From Haladaptatus sp. QDMS2 (lineage in GTDB: Archaea; Halobacteriota; Halobacteria; Halobacteriales; Halococcaceae): DNA of 64,000 nucleotides. The stretch lies in contig NZ_CP119791.1 of the NCBI RefSeq assembly GCF_029338295.1, positions 434,001-498,000 on the forward strand, given 5' to 3'. Positions within the stretch are counted from its first letter, which is position 1, and each line of letters starts with the position of its first letter. Below are positions 33,941 through 41,722 of this stretch, piece by piece. A program made the position numbers and the translations under genes. A model generated the notes under the pieces. The model was not told where the DNA came from. It ran no database searches and saw only the letters and a list, made by a program, of their open reading frames with translations.

Positions 33941-34135
33941 ATGGCGAAAGGTACGGTTGATTTCTTCAACGATACTGGCGGCTACGGTTTCATCAAGACA
34001 GAAGACTCCGACGACGACGTGTTCTTCCACATGGAAGACATCGGCGGCCCCGACCTCGAGGAGGGGCAGGAAGTCGAATTCGAGATTGTGCAGGCCGACA
34101 AAGGCCCACGCGCGAAAAACCTGGAGCGCCTGTAA
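33941..34135 (+). CDS. Cold-shock domain protein, cluster copy 2
   Basis: A 64-residue paralogue, nearly identical to copy 1, with FFNDTGGYGFIKTEDSDDD at the RNP-1 region and EIVQADKGP near the end. The start codon follows the previous stop after 2 bases, and its stop precedes copy 3 by 2 bases, indicating translational coupling. The role as an RNA chaperone is by family. Confidence 0.93.
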   Translation: MAKGTVDFFNDTGGYGFIKTEDSDDDVFFHMEDIGGPDLEEGQEVEFEIVQADKGPRAKNLERL

Positions 34136-34137
34136 TC

Positions 34138-34332
34138 ATGGCGAAAGGGAAAGTCGACTTCTTCAACGACACCGGCGGCTACGGTTTCATCAAGACCGAC
34201 GAGTCCGACGACGACGTGTTCTTCCACATGGAAGACGTCGGCGGTCCTGACTTAGAAGAAGGGACCGAAGTCGAGTTCGATATCGTGCAGGCGGACAAGG
34301 GTCCGCGTGCGAAGAACGTAAAGCGGCTGTAA
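34138..34332 (+). CDS. Cold-shock domain protein, cluster copy 3
   Basis: A 64-residue paralogue with MAKGKVDFF at the start, and EGTEVEFDIVQADKG and AKNVKRL at the end. It is closer at its C-terminus to the remote copy at 56469-56666 (EGTEIEFDIEQ, AKNVTRV) than the other two are, which suggests the dispersed copy arose from this one or its ancestor. Confidence 0.93.
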   Translation: MAKGKVDFFNDTGGYGFIKTDESDDDVFFHMEDVGGPDLEEGTEVEFDIVQADKGPRAKNVKRL

Positions 34333-34425
34333 GGCGCTTTCGAGCGACTCACACCAACATTTTCTGCGACTCAGCAGGCGAGGAGCGACCGTGACGTGTA
34401 AGCCTCCCCAGTGCGGACAGCGGGT

Positions 34426-34824
34426 ATGAGCGACGTACTCGACGAGGACCTCTACCAACGCACGAAGGCACTGCTCGAACCGGGCGACATCGAACTTAAC
34501 GGTGCGGTCGTCCACACGGGGCTCACCAGCGCAGCAGATATCGAGATGCACCAGGCGACCCTCGACGTCGGCGACATCATCGCGAAATATGCCGGCCACG
34601 AGGGCGACACCTACGTTTACTCGGGCAATGATAACCCGAAGTTCTCCTCGAACCAGCACCAGGGGCTGACCATCGACGGCGACGAGTTCGTCTGGGAGTG
34701 CCAGCAACTGCTTCGCAACGGCACCTTCCACATCGTCATCTACTACGAGGCGGCCCACGACCACGAGGCTATTCTCGACGAGATCCGCGACCTCGGCTTC
34801 GAGGTTACGGGCGTTCAGGGCTGA
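34426..34824 (+). CDS. DUF5778-like haloarchaeal protein
   Basis: A 132-residue acidic protein: a helical start (DEDLYQRTKALLEPGDIEL), a beta-rich middle (GALVHT-like NGAVVHTGL, DTYVYSGNDNPKF) and an ending FHIVIYYEAAHDHEAILDEI. I recognise it only as a conserved haloarchaeal family, probably DUF5778. No motif gives a function. The ATG at 34426 follows a GC-rich 90-base gap after the cold-shock genes. Confidence 0.65.
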   Translation: MSDVLDEDLYQRTKALLEPGDIELNGAVVHTGLTSAADIEMHQATLDVGDIIAKYAGHEGDTYVYSGNDNPKFSSNQHQGLTIDGDEFVWECQQLLRNGTFHIVIYYEAAHDHEAILDEIRDLGFEVTGVQG

Positions 34825-34947
34825 CGGACGACCCAATACGTACCTTCTGCACGCCATTTTCCCCAAAGCTATTCATTCACGAAAATAACAGTGTAGTGAC
34901 GATAGTCACCACAGTGCGAACCCGCCTCTGGGCGCGGAGGCAATAAG

Positions 34948-36390
34948 ATGGGTTCCACGAAGGGGGAAGCCGGCACAGGCGGACGTTCTGGGGTACGTAC
35001 TGGTCACGGCAATGGTCGTTTCACTGGTCACGTTTTTGTTGGTGACGGCGTCGGGTGGCATCGTGAGCGTTCAGCGGTCTGCGGACACCAGTCGGGCGGA
35101 GACGGCCCTTGGCGTGCTCGACATGCGTGCGAGCTCGGTGTCGCTTGGCGACTCGGACCTCCAGACGGTCCGCTTTGGCAATACGGGTGACGGCTCGCTT
35201 TCGGAAAACGAGACGGAGGGGTCGCTCAAAGTCTTCCACTCCGACCTCGAAAATCGTTCGACTGAGATTTACAACGGGTCGCTCGGCGCGCTGGTTTACG
35301 AGAACCATGGCACCGAAATCGCCTACCAGGGCGGCGGCGTCTGGCGACACGACCCGAACGACAAGGCGCGCGTCGTCTCGCCGCCGGAAGCTCACTACCG
35401 CGAGGCGACGCTCGTCATGCTCGTCGTTCGCCTGACCGGCAACGGGTCACTGTCGGGCAAGAACGCCCAACTCCAGGCCACCCGCGGCGAACCGCTCAAG
35501 CGTATCTTTCCGAACACGAATCCGAGCAAACGCCTCGCCAACGGCGACCCCTGAACGAATCCCGGGTCTGCGGGACGTGTCGAAGTCATCGTCCAGTCGC
35601 GCTACTACGAGGGCTGGGCGCAGTACTTCGAGATGCGCACCACGGGAACGGTAACTACTGACGACGCGACCCAGACGACGACGCTTGACCTGACGGTTCC
35701 CTACGACATGGGCTGGTTCAAGATGCCTGCAGAGGGCGACTCGCTCAGACTCCGGGCCGTCGGGCCTGACCACCCGCTTGACCAGTTCGCTCTCACGATG
35801 TACGCGGACGACTCTGATCAGGCGTGGTACAACAACCTCAAGTGGTCGTTCGTAGCCAAGGAGGGCGACGAAGAGTTCGAGATTCACCTTCGCAGAGGGA
35901 GTGGCGACGCTCCGGATGACGGTGAGGACTGCGATAAGCGCTGGGTGGGCGTGACCATCTACTACGAGAACGGGATGGTCTACGAGGGCTGGGAGAACGA
36001 ACAGGCGTTCAAAACCTCGTGTTACGACGGTGACGGCGACGGCGTCGAAGACGAGTCGTACCTCGACATCGACCTTCGGAGCATGGACGTGACGATGGAG
36101 TACGAGTCAATCACCAACAGTGATGTTATCGGCGGTGCCGAAGGTGTGAGCCTCGATGCGTCTCAGACCGCCGCAGCCGACGCCAGAACGGTGCCGACAC
36201 GAAACTCGGCGACGTGCTGAGCTACTACCTCGGCGAGATGGGCCCCAATGTCGACCTCACGGTCGTCGACAAGAGCGCCCAGACCATCAACGAGGCTGAA
36301 TCCGAGGGCGTTATCCACTACGACCAGCGTAACTACACGCTGTACTACCTGCACATCTCCGACAACGAGGTCGTCATCGACGTGCAGTAA
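34948..36390 (+). pseudogene. Pilin-like (DUF7289-type) surface protein gene with three lesions
   Basis: Three frames make one protein of about 480 residues. The first 6 codons (ATG 34948, MGSTKG) need one G removed from a five-G run (34962-34966) to join KPAQADVLGYVLVTAMVV, an archaeal type IV pilin-like N-terminal helix. The main frame then hits an in-frame TGA at 35552 in the middle of a beta-rich ectodomain, continues as VEVIVQSRYYEGWAQYFE, and needs one extra C near 36183 to reach the final exon-like segment DTKLGDVLSYYLGEMG to 36390. Four or more N-glycosylation sequons are present. Three independent lesions favour a true pseudogene. Confidence 0.72.
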
Positions 36391-36437
36391 GCGGCGCAAA
36401 CGAGGTTCTTATGCCTCGTGACTCCTGATACCCAGGT

Positions 36438-37493
36438 ATGACAGAGGCGGACCTGAGTCCGACTGACCGCGCCATCGTCAACGCCTTCCAGGGCGGTTTC
36501 CCGGTGACTGAACGGCCCTTCGAACCGGCCGCCGCGGCCCTCCGGGAGCGCGGTATCGACATTTCTGCTGGCGAACTTCTCTCTCGTGTTCAGACGCTCG
36601 ACGAGCAAGGGGTCCTCACCCGGTTCGGGGCGCTCATCAACGCCGAAGCCATCGGTGGGACGGCCACGCTCGTCGCGATGCACGCGCCGCCCGAACGGTA
36701 CGACGAGGTGGCAGAGCAAGTCAATACCTTCCGCGAAGTCGCCCACAACTACGAGCGTGAGCACCCCCATCTCAACATGTGGTTCGTCGTCTCCGTGGGC
36801 CATCCGGACCGCGTCGACGAGGTACTCGGCGAAATCGAGGAGACGACCGGGCAGCGAACGTACAACCTCCCGAAACAGCAGGAGTTCCGCGTCGAAGCCA
36901 AATTCCTCCTCGACGGTCCCATCTCGGAGGGTGACGTGGACCTCTCGCATCTCGGTCCCGACGTGACACCGACCGAGCGCACTACCCTCACGCCCGCGGA
37001 GCGCGACCTCGTGCTCGAAATCCAGGGTGGATTGCCCATCACCGCCACGCCCTACGCCGACGTCGCCGCCGCGATTGGGCAGGAGACGGAGTGGGTCGTC
37101 GCCACCATCAAGCGGTTCAACGTCGAAGGAAAGGTCCGTCGGGTGGGCGTCATCCCGAACCACTACGCCCTCGGCTACACCGAGAATGGGATGACCGTCT
37201 GGAACGTCCCCGACGAGTTGCTGGACGAGGTCGGGCCGGCCATCGCGAGCCTCGATTTCGTCACTCACTGCTACGAACGGCCCCGCCACGAGGGGATCTG
37301 GCCGTACAACTTCTTCGCGATGACCCACGGTCGAACCGAGGCCGAGAGTCAGGAACACATCGAAATGGTCAAAGAACGCATGCACGAGTACTGGGACGTC
37401 GGCGACGACGACTGGGATACCCTGTTCTCGACCCGCATTCTGAAGAAGACGGGCATCCGCATGACGGAACGCGCAAACGCAAACACCGAATGA
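36438..37493 (+). CDS. Siroheme decarboxylase, AhbA-AhbB fusion (Lrp/AsnC-like)
   Basis: A 351-residue protein with two homologous halves. Each has a winged helix followed by a decarboxylase half: residues 1-165 (SPTDRAIVNAFQGGFPVTERP, NMWFVVSVGHPDRVDEV) and about 185-345 (TPAERDLVLEIQGGLPITATPY, YNFFAMTHGRTEAES). In archaea AhbA and AhbB form the heterodimer that decarboxylates siroheme to 12,18-didecarboxysiroheme on the way to haem. A fused form fits haloarchaea. It overlaps the precorrin-2 dehydrogenase gene by 4 bases, forming a haem operon. Confidence 0.88.
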   Translation: MTEADLSPTDRAIVNAFQGGFPVTERPFEPAAAALRERGIDISAGELLSRVQTLDEQGVLTRFGALINAEAIGGTATLVAMHAPPERYDEVAEQVNTFREVAHNYEREHPHLNMWFVVSVGHPDRVDEVLGEIEETTGQRTYNLPKQQEFRVEAKFLLDGPISEGDVDLSHLGPDVTPTERTTLTPAERDLVLEIQGGLPITATPYADVAAAIGQETEWVVATIKRFNVEGKVRRVGVIPNHYALGYTENGMTVWNVPDELLDEVGPAIASLDFVTHCYERPRHEGIWPYNFFAMTHGRTEAESQEHIEMVKERMHEYWDVGDDDWDTLFSTRILKKTGIRMTERANANTE

Positions 37494-38146
37494 TACCACT
37501 GTTTCACGACTTCCACGGCGAGACGGTCCTCGTGTTCGGCGGCGGTGCCGTCGGCGCACGGAAAGCCCGCCGTTTCGCCCGTGAGGCGACCGTGGTCGTC
37601 GTGAGCCCGGACTTTTCGGCCGGTTCCTACGGCGGCGCGGCGAAAGTTCGCGCCGCACCGACACTGGCCGCGGTCGGCGGCTGGCTCGACCGCATCGACC
37701 CCATCCTCGTCGTCGCGGCGACCGACGAACCCGCGCTCAACGCCGCCATCGAGGACGCCGCCCGCGAGCGGCGCATCCTCGTCAATCGCACCGACGTTTC
37801 CGGCGAGCGGGAGGCGGGCAGTGTGGTGGTTCCGGCGACTGTCGACGACGACCCCGTCACAGTGGCAATCTCGACGGGAGCATCGAGTCCAGCACTCGCG
37901 AAGTACCTGCGAGAACGCATCGAGGCAGACGTCGAAGGAGCAGGCGAAATGGCCGAACTGACCGCGACGTTGCGCCTCGAACTCCAGTCGGCCAAGGTCG
38001 CCCCGGCGGCCCGTCGGGACGCCATCCGCGCAGTCGTCAATTCTGACCGCGTTTGGAAGGCTTTAGGTAGTGGGAAGGCAAAGGCCCGCAACGAGGCACA
38101 GACCGTGATAGACGAGACTCTCGTTGGTGGTGATTCTGATGCGTGA
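37490..38146 (+). CDS. Precorrin-2 dehydrogenase/sirohydrochlorin ferrochelatase-like (Met8/CysG N-domain)
   Basis: A 218-residue protein with the NAD-binding motif FGGGAVGARKARRFA near residue 15 and a CysG-type middle (LVNRTDVSGEREAGSVVVPATV near 97-118, quoted as two parts: ILVNRTDVSGE and GSVVVPATV), then a helical dimerisation domain. It makes sirohydrochlorin from precorrin-2, the substrate step ahead of siroheme. The ATG at 37490 overlaps the stop of the upstream gene (ATGA); its own stop is overlapped by the hemA start. Confidence 0.9.
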   Translation: MIPLFHDFHGETVLVFGGGAVGARKARRFAREATVVVVSPDFSAGSYGGAAKVRAAPTLAAVGGWLDRIDPILVVAATDEPALNAAIEDAARERRILVNRTDVSGEREAGSVVVPATVDDDPVTVAISTGASSPALAKYLRERIEADVEGAGEMAELTATLRLELQSAKVAPAARRDAIRAVVNSDRVWKALGSGKAKARNEAQTVIDETLVGGDSDA

Positions 38147-39458
38147 GGCCGGCGTCATTTCGGGCGTGAGCGTTTCCCACAAGGACGCCTGCGTCGAGAC
38201 GATTGAGGCGGCTTGCGCACCGGACCAGCAGATAGGTGTCGAGACGCTGCTCGCACAGGAGGGCGTCAAAGAGGCGTTCGTCCTCCAGACGTGTAACCGC
38301 GCAGAGGCCTACGTCGTCACGGCAACGCCAGAACTCGGTCGGCGCGTCCTCGCGGACTATCTCGCAGACGTCCCCGAGGAGGCAATCACGGAACGAACCC
38401 ACGAGGCCAGCCTTCGCCACCTCATGCGCGTAGCGGCCGGCCTCGAATCGCTCGTCATCGGCGAAGACCAGATTCTCGGCCAGCTCCGCACCGCGTATCT
38501 CGACGCCCGCGGGGTCGGCGCGCTCGGCCGCCTGCTCGACGACGGGATTGCGAAGGCCATCCACGTCGGCGAACGCGCCCGTACCGAGACCGAAATCAAC
38601 GAGGGAACCGTCTCGCTCGCGAGTGCGGCAACCTCACTCGCCGCTCGCGAGATGGACCTCACGAACGCGACGGCGCTCGTCATCGGCGCGGGCGAGATGG
38701 GGTCGCTCGCGGCTACTTCGCTCGCCGACACCGTTTCTCGACTCTACGTCGCGAACCGGACGCTGCCGCGTGCACAGGCCATCGTCGACGTCATCGAGGC
38801 GGAGGCGACCGCCATCTCGCTCGCCGACGTCCCGGCAGTCGTCCCCGACGTGGACCTCGTGGTCACGGCCACGGGCAGTCCAACGCCGATTCTCGATGGC
38901 AACACGCTGTCGAAAGCGGGCGAGTTGCTCGTCATCGACCTCGCCCAGCCCCGCGACGTCGCAAAGCGCGTCGAAGGGCTCGACAACGTCACCCTCTGGG
39001 ACTTAGACCGACTCGAATCGATAACCGACGAGGCCCACGAACAGCGCAAAGAGGCGGCAGAACGGGTCGCAGAGATGATCGACCGCGAGTTCGAACACCT
39101 GCTCACCCAGTACAAGCGAAAGCGCGCAGACCGCGTCATCGCGGCGATGTACGAGAGCGCAGACCGCCTGAAGGCGCACGAACTCGCCACGGCGTTCTCC
39201 CAACTCGAAGCGAATGGCGACCTGAACGAAGACCAGCGTGCGGTCGTCGAATCGCTCGCCGATTCGCTCGTCGGGCAGTTGCTCTCCGCGCCGACACGGA
39301 GTCTTCGCGACGCGGCGGAGGAAGACGACTGGACGACCATCAACACCGCCTTGCAGTTGTTCGACCCGGATTTCGGGTCTGAACCACCCGCGTTCGTGAA
39401 GGCGCTCAGCGAGGCAGACCGCCCGAACTCCGCCGCGACCAGCGCCGAAGACGACTGA
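38139..39458 (+). CDS. hemA: Glutamyl-tRNA reductase
   Basis: A 439-residue enzyme that reduces glutamyl-tRNA to glutamate-1-semialdehyde, the first step of the C5 tetrapyrrole pathway. The nucleophile Cys is about residue 52 in FVLQTCNRAEAYV; ESLVIGEDQILGQ near 107 and the NADPH motif VIGAGEMGSLAA near 185 follow. The ATG at 38139 overlaps the upstream gene by 8 bases, which couples translation. A second ATG lies 5 codons earlier but is less likely. Together with the two genes before it, it makes a compact haem/siroheme operon. Confidence 0.95.
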   Translation: MREAGVISGVSVSHKDACVETIEAACAPDQQIGVETLLAQEGVKEAFVLQTCNRAEAYVVTATPELGRRVLADYLADVPEEAITERTHEASLRHLMRVAAGLESLVIGEDQILGQLRTAYLDARGVGALGRLLDDGIAKAIHVGERARTETEINEGTVSLASAATSLAAREMDLTNATALVIGAGEMGSLAATSLADTVSRLYVANRTLPRAQAIVDVIEAEATAISLADVPAVVPDVDLVVTATGSPTPILDGNTLSKAGELLVIDLAQPRDVAKRVEGLDNVTLWDLDRLESITDEAHEQRKEAAERVAEMIDREFEHLLTQYKRKRADRVIAAMYESADRLKAHELATAFSQLEANGDLNEDQRAVVESLADSLVGQLLSAPTRSLRDAAEEDDWTTINTALQLFDPDFGSEPPAFVKALSEADRPNSAATSAEDD

Positions 39459-39523
39459 TTCTCGGAGTATCCCGGCGTGCTGAACTAGGTATTTGCGCTC
39501 ACGAGACGTATCTTCGGATAACC

Positions 39524-39538
39524 GTTTTCCCGGAAAAC
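39524..39538 (+). promoter_or_regulatory. Palindrome GTTTTCC-C-GGAAAAC before the CBS gene
   Basis: A perfect 7-base inverted repeat with a 1-base centre ends 16 bases before the ATG at 39555. It sits where the transcription start would be, so it could be an operator. A run of seven Gs interrupted by a few bases follows (GACGGGGGGAAC), a possible ribosome-binding site. Confidence 0.35.
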
Positions 39539-39554
39539 CGGAGACGGGGGGAAC

Positions 39555-39989
39555 ATGACACTGAGAGATATCGCGCGACCACGAGAGGAACTCGTCTCCG
39601 CGTCGCCAGACACACCAGTTACCGAACTCGCAACCCAGATGCGCGAACGCACCGTCGGCAGCGTCGTCATCGAGGAAGCCGGAAAGCCAATCGGTATCGT
39701 CACGGACCGCGACCTCGCGATGAAAATCGTCGCGACGGGTAAAGACCCGCTGAACATGACCGCCGCGGACGTGATGAACGGGAACACCGTCACCGTAGAC
39801 ATCGACGCGGGCGTCTTCGACGTCTGCCAGACGATGCGCGAACACGCGGTGCGCCGGCTTCCGGTGATGGAGAACAACCAACTGACCGGCATCATCACGC
39901 TGGACGATATCATCGTCCTGCTCGAAGACGAACTCCACGACCTCTCTGAGGTCATCCGGTCTGAATCGCCGCCGTATGCGCTCCCCTGA
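39555..39989 (+). CDS. CBS-domain pair protein
   Basis: A 144-residue protein made of two CBS repeats: DTPVTELATQMRERTVGSVV plus GIVTDRDLAMKIV in the first, and DIDAGVFDVCQTMREHAVRRL plus GIITLDDIIVLL in the second. CBS pairs bind adenosyl nucleotides and act as energy or ionic sensors. No partner domain is fused, so it must act in trans. A palindromic site lies just upstream. Confidence 0.88.
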   Translation: MTLRDIARPREELVSASPDTPVTELATQMRERTVGSVVIEEAGKPIGIVTDRDLAMKIVATGKDPLNMTAADVMNGNTVTVDIDAGVFDVCQTMREHAVRRLPVMENNQLTGIITLDDIIVLLEDELHDLSEVIRSESPPYALP

Positions 39990-40038
39990 GCCTCAGGTGG
40001 CGACAACGATTATTTCAATCGAGTGAATAGTGGTAGCC

Positions 40039-40314
40039 ATGGCAGACTTGCTCTCAGAGGACGAACTCGAATCGCGACTCCCGAGCGGCTGGGAGAAAGA
40101 TGGCGACGAAATCACGCGAACCTACGAGTTCGACGACTACTTGGACGGAGTCGAGTTCGTGAACGAAATCGCGGAAATCGCCGACGAGGAGTTCCACCAC
40201 CCGGAAATCATCATCGGTTACAAGGAGGTGGAAGTGCGCCTCACGAGCCACGAAGAGGGCGGCATCACCGAGAAGGATACCCACCTCGCGGGACGATTCA
40301 ACGACGTGCAGTGA
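40039..40314 (+). CDS. Pterin-4a-carbinolamine dehydratase
   Basis: A 91-residue protein of the DCoH/PhhB family. The family motif is E-x-x-HHPE in EEFHHPEIIIGYKEVEV near residue 51, which gives the two active-site histidines, and the third conserved region is LTSHEEGGITEKD near 73. It dehydrates hydroxylated tetrahydropterin, though in archaea it is also found without aromatic hydroxylases, where the role is less clear. The start of the next gene overlaps its stop (GTGA). Confidence 0.9.
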   Translation: MADLLSEDELESRLPSGWEKDGDEITRTYEFDDYLDGVEFVNEIAEIADEEFHHPEIIIGYKEVEVRLTSHEEGGITEKDTHLAGRFNDVQ

Positions 40315-40682
40315 CCGACGCAAACTACGCCTTCTCGGTTCGGGTTCGCCCCCGTATCGGTCGACCGGACCTGCGACTTTCGCCCGCGGAATTCGAGCTG
40401 CAACTGTCGAAAACGGCCTCCCAGCCGGGTGACGACGGCTGGCTGTTCTTTCGCGACTACCTCTGGCGGGGCAATCTGAACGACGAGGAGTACTTCCGGC
40501 GCGAACTCGAATCGGCGCTCGATATGCGGGTGACGAGCGTCTCCTTTAGCGGCCTGCGGACGTCTCCGGAGTATCTGGAGGCGCTGAAGAGCGAGATTCG
40601 TGCGCACCTGGACCTGTTCAACGCTGAAACGGTCGAAGAAGTGCTGAACAAGTATCTCGGCAGTTCGATTCAGGTCGAGTAG
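40311..40682 (+). CDS. LWR-salt protein (haloarchaeal)
   Basis: A 123-residue protein starting at a GTG that overlaps the previous stop. It contains the FFRDYLWRGNLND motif near residue 44 for which the family is named, together with an acidic beta-rich N-terminus (NYAFSVRVRPRIGRPD) and a helical C-terminus (ALKSEIRAHLDLFN). I recall it as a haloarchaea-restricted family of unknown role. The tight coupling with the pterin dehydratase suggests shared regulation. Confidence 0.78.
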   Translation: MTDANYAFSVRVRPRIGRPDLRLSPAEFELQLSKTASQPGDDGWLFFRDYLWRGNLNDEEYFRRELESALDMRVTSVSFSGLRTSPEYLEALKSEIRAHLDLFNAETVEEVLNKYLGSSIQVE

Positions 40683-40750
40683 ACGCGAGCGTCCTGATTG
40701 ACCAGTGGGGCGGAAAGGCACTTAGCAGTCGGTGTCGTACCTCTTGGTGA

Positions 40751-41428
40751 ATGGTTGGGGCTGACTACGATTTTTGGCTATTCGATTTAGACGGAACGCT
40801 CATCGACGTCGACTGGGGGTACACCCGCGAGGTGTTCGACCGGGTCGGCGACCGGATGGGCCGTCCGTTCACCGACCGGGAGGCCGAAATCCTCTGGCAC
40901 GGCCTCGGCGGCAAGCGCGACGATAGGCTCGTCGAATGGGGCATCGACCCCAACGAATTCTGGCCCGCGTTCCACGCCGTAGAAGACCCACAGGCCCGCG
41001 CCGAGGCGACCTATCTCCACGACGACGCCACGTTCGTCGCGGACCTCACGACGCCCGTCGGCATCGTCACCCACTGCCAGCCGTTTTTGACTGGGCCGGT
41101 TCTCGCGCATCTCGGCATCGGCGACTGGTTCGACACCGTCGTCTGTTGTAGCGACGACCTCGGCTGGAAACCGGACCCCGGCCCAGTCACCCACGCGATG
41201 TCGCAGCTCGATGTCGAAACCAGCGCACGCGGTGTGCTCGCTGGTGACGGGTCGAACGACATCGGCGCGGCGTGGAACGCCGGCCTCGACGGGATTCACG
41301 TCGAACGCCACGACCCGCACCGACGGGGAGAGTGCGTCCTCGGCGACTATCGCGTCGCGTCGTTCGACGAACTCTGGCGACTCGTAAAAGCAACGGCTGA
41401 CCGGACTGCGACCGAAGCGACTGATTAG
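40751..41428 (+). CDS. HAD superfamily hydrolase (phosphatase)
   Basis: A 225-residue HAD hydrolase. Motif I is FDLDGTLIDVD (residues 11-21, catalytic D12 and D14), motif II is VGIVTHCQP near 102, motif III Lys is GWKPDPGP near 138 and motif IV GDGSNDIGAAWNAG near 163. The cap is of the four-helix C1 type, as in phosphoglycolate phosphatase. The substrate is unknown. It overlaps the convergent zinc-ribbon-like gene by 4 bases. Confidence 0.9.
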   Translation: MVGADYDFWLFDLDGTLIDVDWGYTREVFDRVGDRMGRPFTDREAEILWHGLGGKRDDRLVEWGIDPNEFWPAFHAVEDPQARAEATYLHDDATFVADLTTPVGIVTHCQPFLTGPVLAHLGIGDWFDTVVCCSDDLGWKPDPGPVTHAMSQLDVETSARGVLAGDGSNDIGAAWNAGLDGIHVERHDPHRRGECVLGDYRVASFDELWRLVKATADRTATEATD

Positions 41429-41643
41429 TCGTAGGTGTCCTGGGGGTCTTCCATGCGCGCTTCCATCACTGTCTCTTCGACCGACGAGACCTGCGTCTCG
41501 ACTCGCAGGTCGTGACCACATTCAGGACAGGGTAGCGCCAGCGTCACCACGAGGGCGTCGCTGTCGTCTCGCTGTTCGATTGCTAATACCTCTGCATCTG
41601 ATGGGTACAGGAACTCTGCGTCGAGTGGATGGGAGCAACTCAT
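41425..41643 (-). CDS. Small CPxCG-type zinc-finger protein (72 aa)
   Basis: A 72-residue acidic protein with an N-terminal SCSHP and a PCPECGHDL motif near residue 40, giving three or four possible zinc ligands. Small CPxCG zinc-finger proteins are common and mostly uncharacterised in haloarchaea. ATG 41643 is selected because the longer frame is arginine-rich antisense sequence. The long gap to the moeA fusion gene is small (80 bases) and holds its promoter region. Confidence 0.68.
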   Translation of the reverse strand: MSCSHPLDAEFLYPSDAEVLAIEQRDDSDALVVTLALPCPECGHDLRVETQVSSVEETVMEARMEDPQDTYD

Positions 41644-41722
41644 GGGACACCACCGGAAACCGGTGTCTGGTATAACGCCCCACGCATGGTTATACACTTC
41701 GGCGACCCAGCAGGGCGAATCG

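Noticed and set aside
33744-34332. Tandem DNA repeat or CRISPR-like array
   Set aside because: The near-identity is that of three coding genes with substitutions mostly at third positions; there are no spacers.
34948-36390. Programmed frameshifting in the pilin-like gene
   Set aside because: An in-frame stop and two indels of opposite sign at unrelated sites do not form a known recoding signal.
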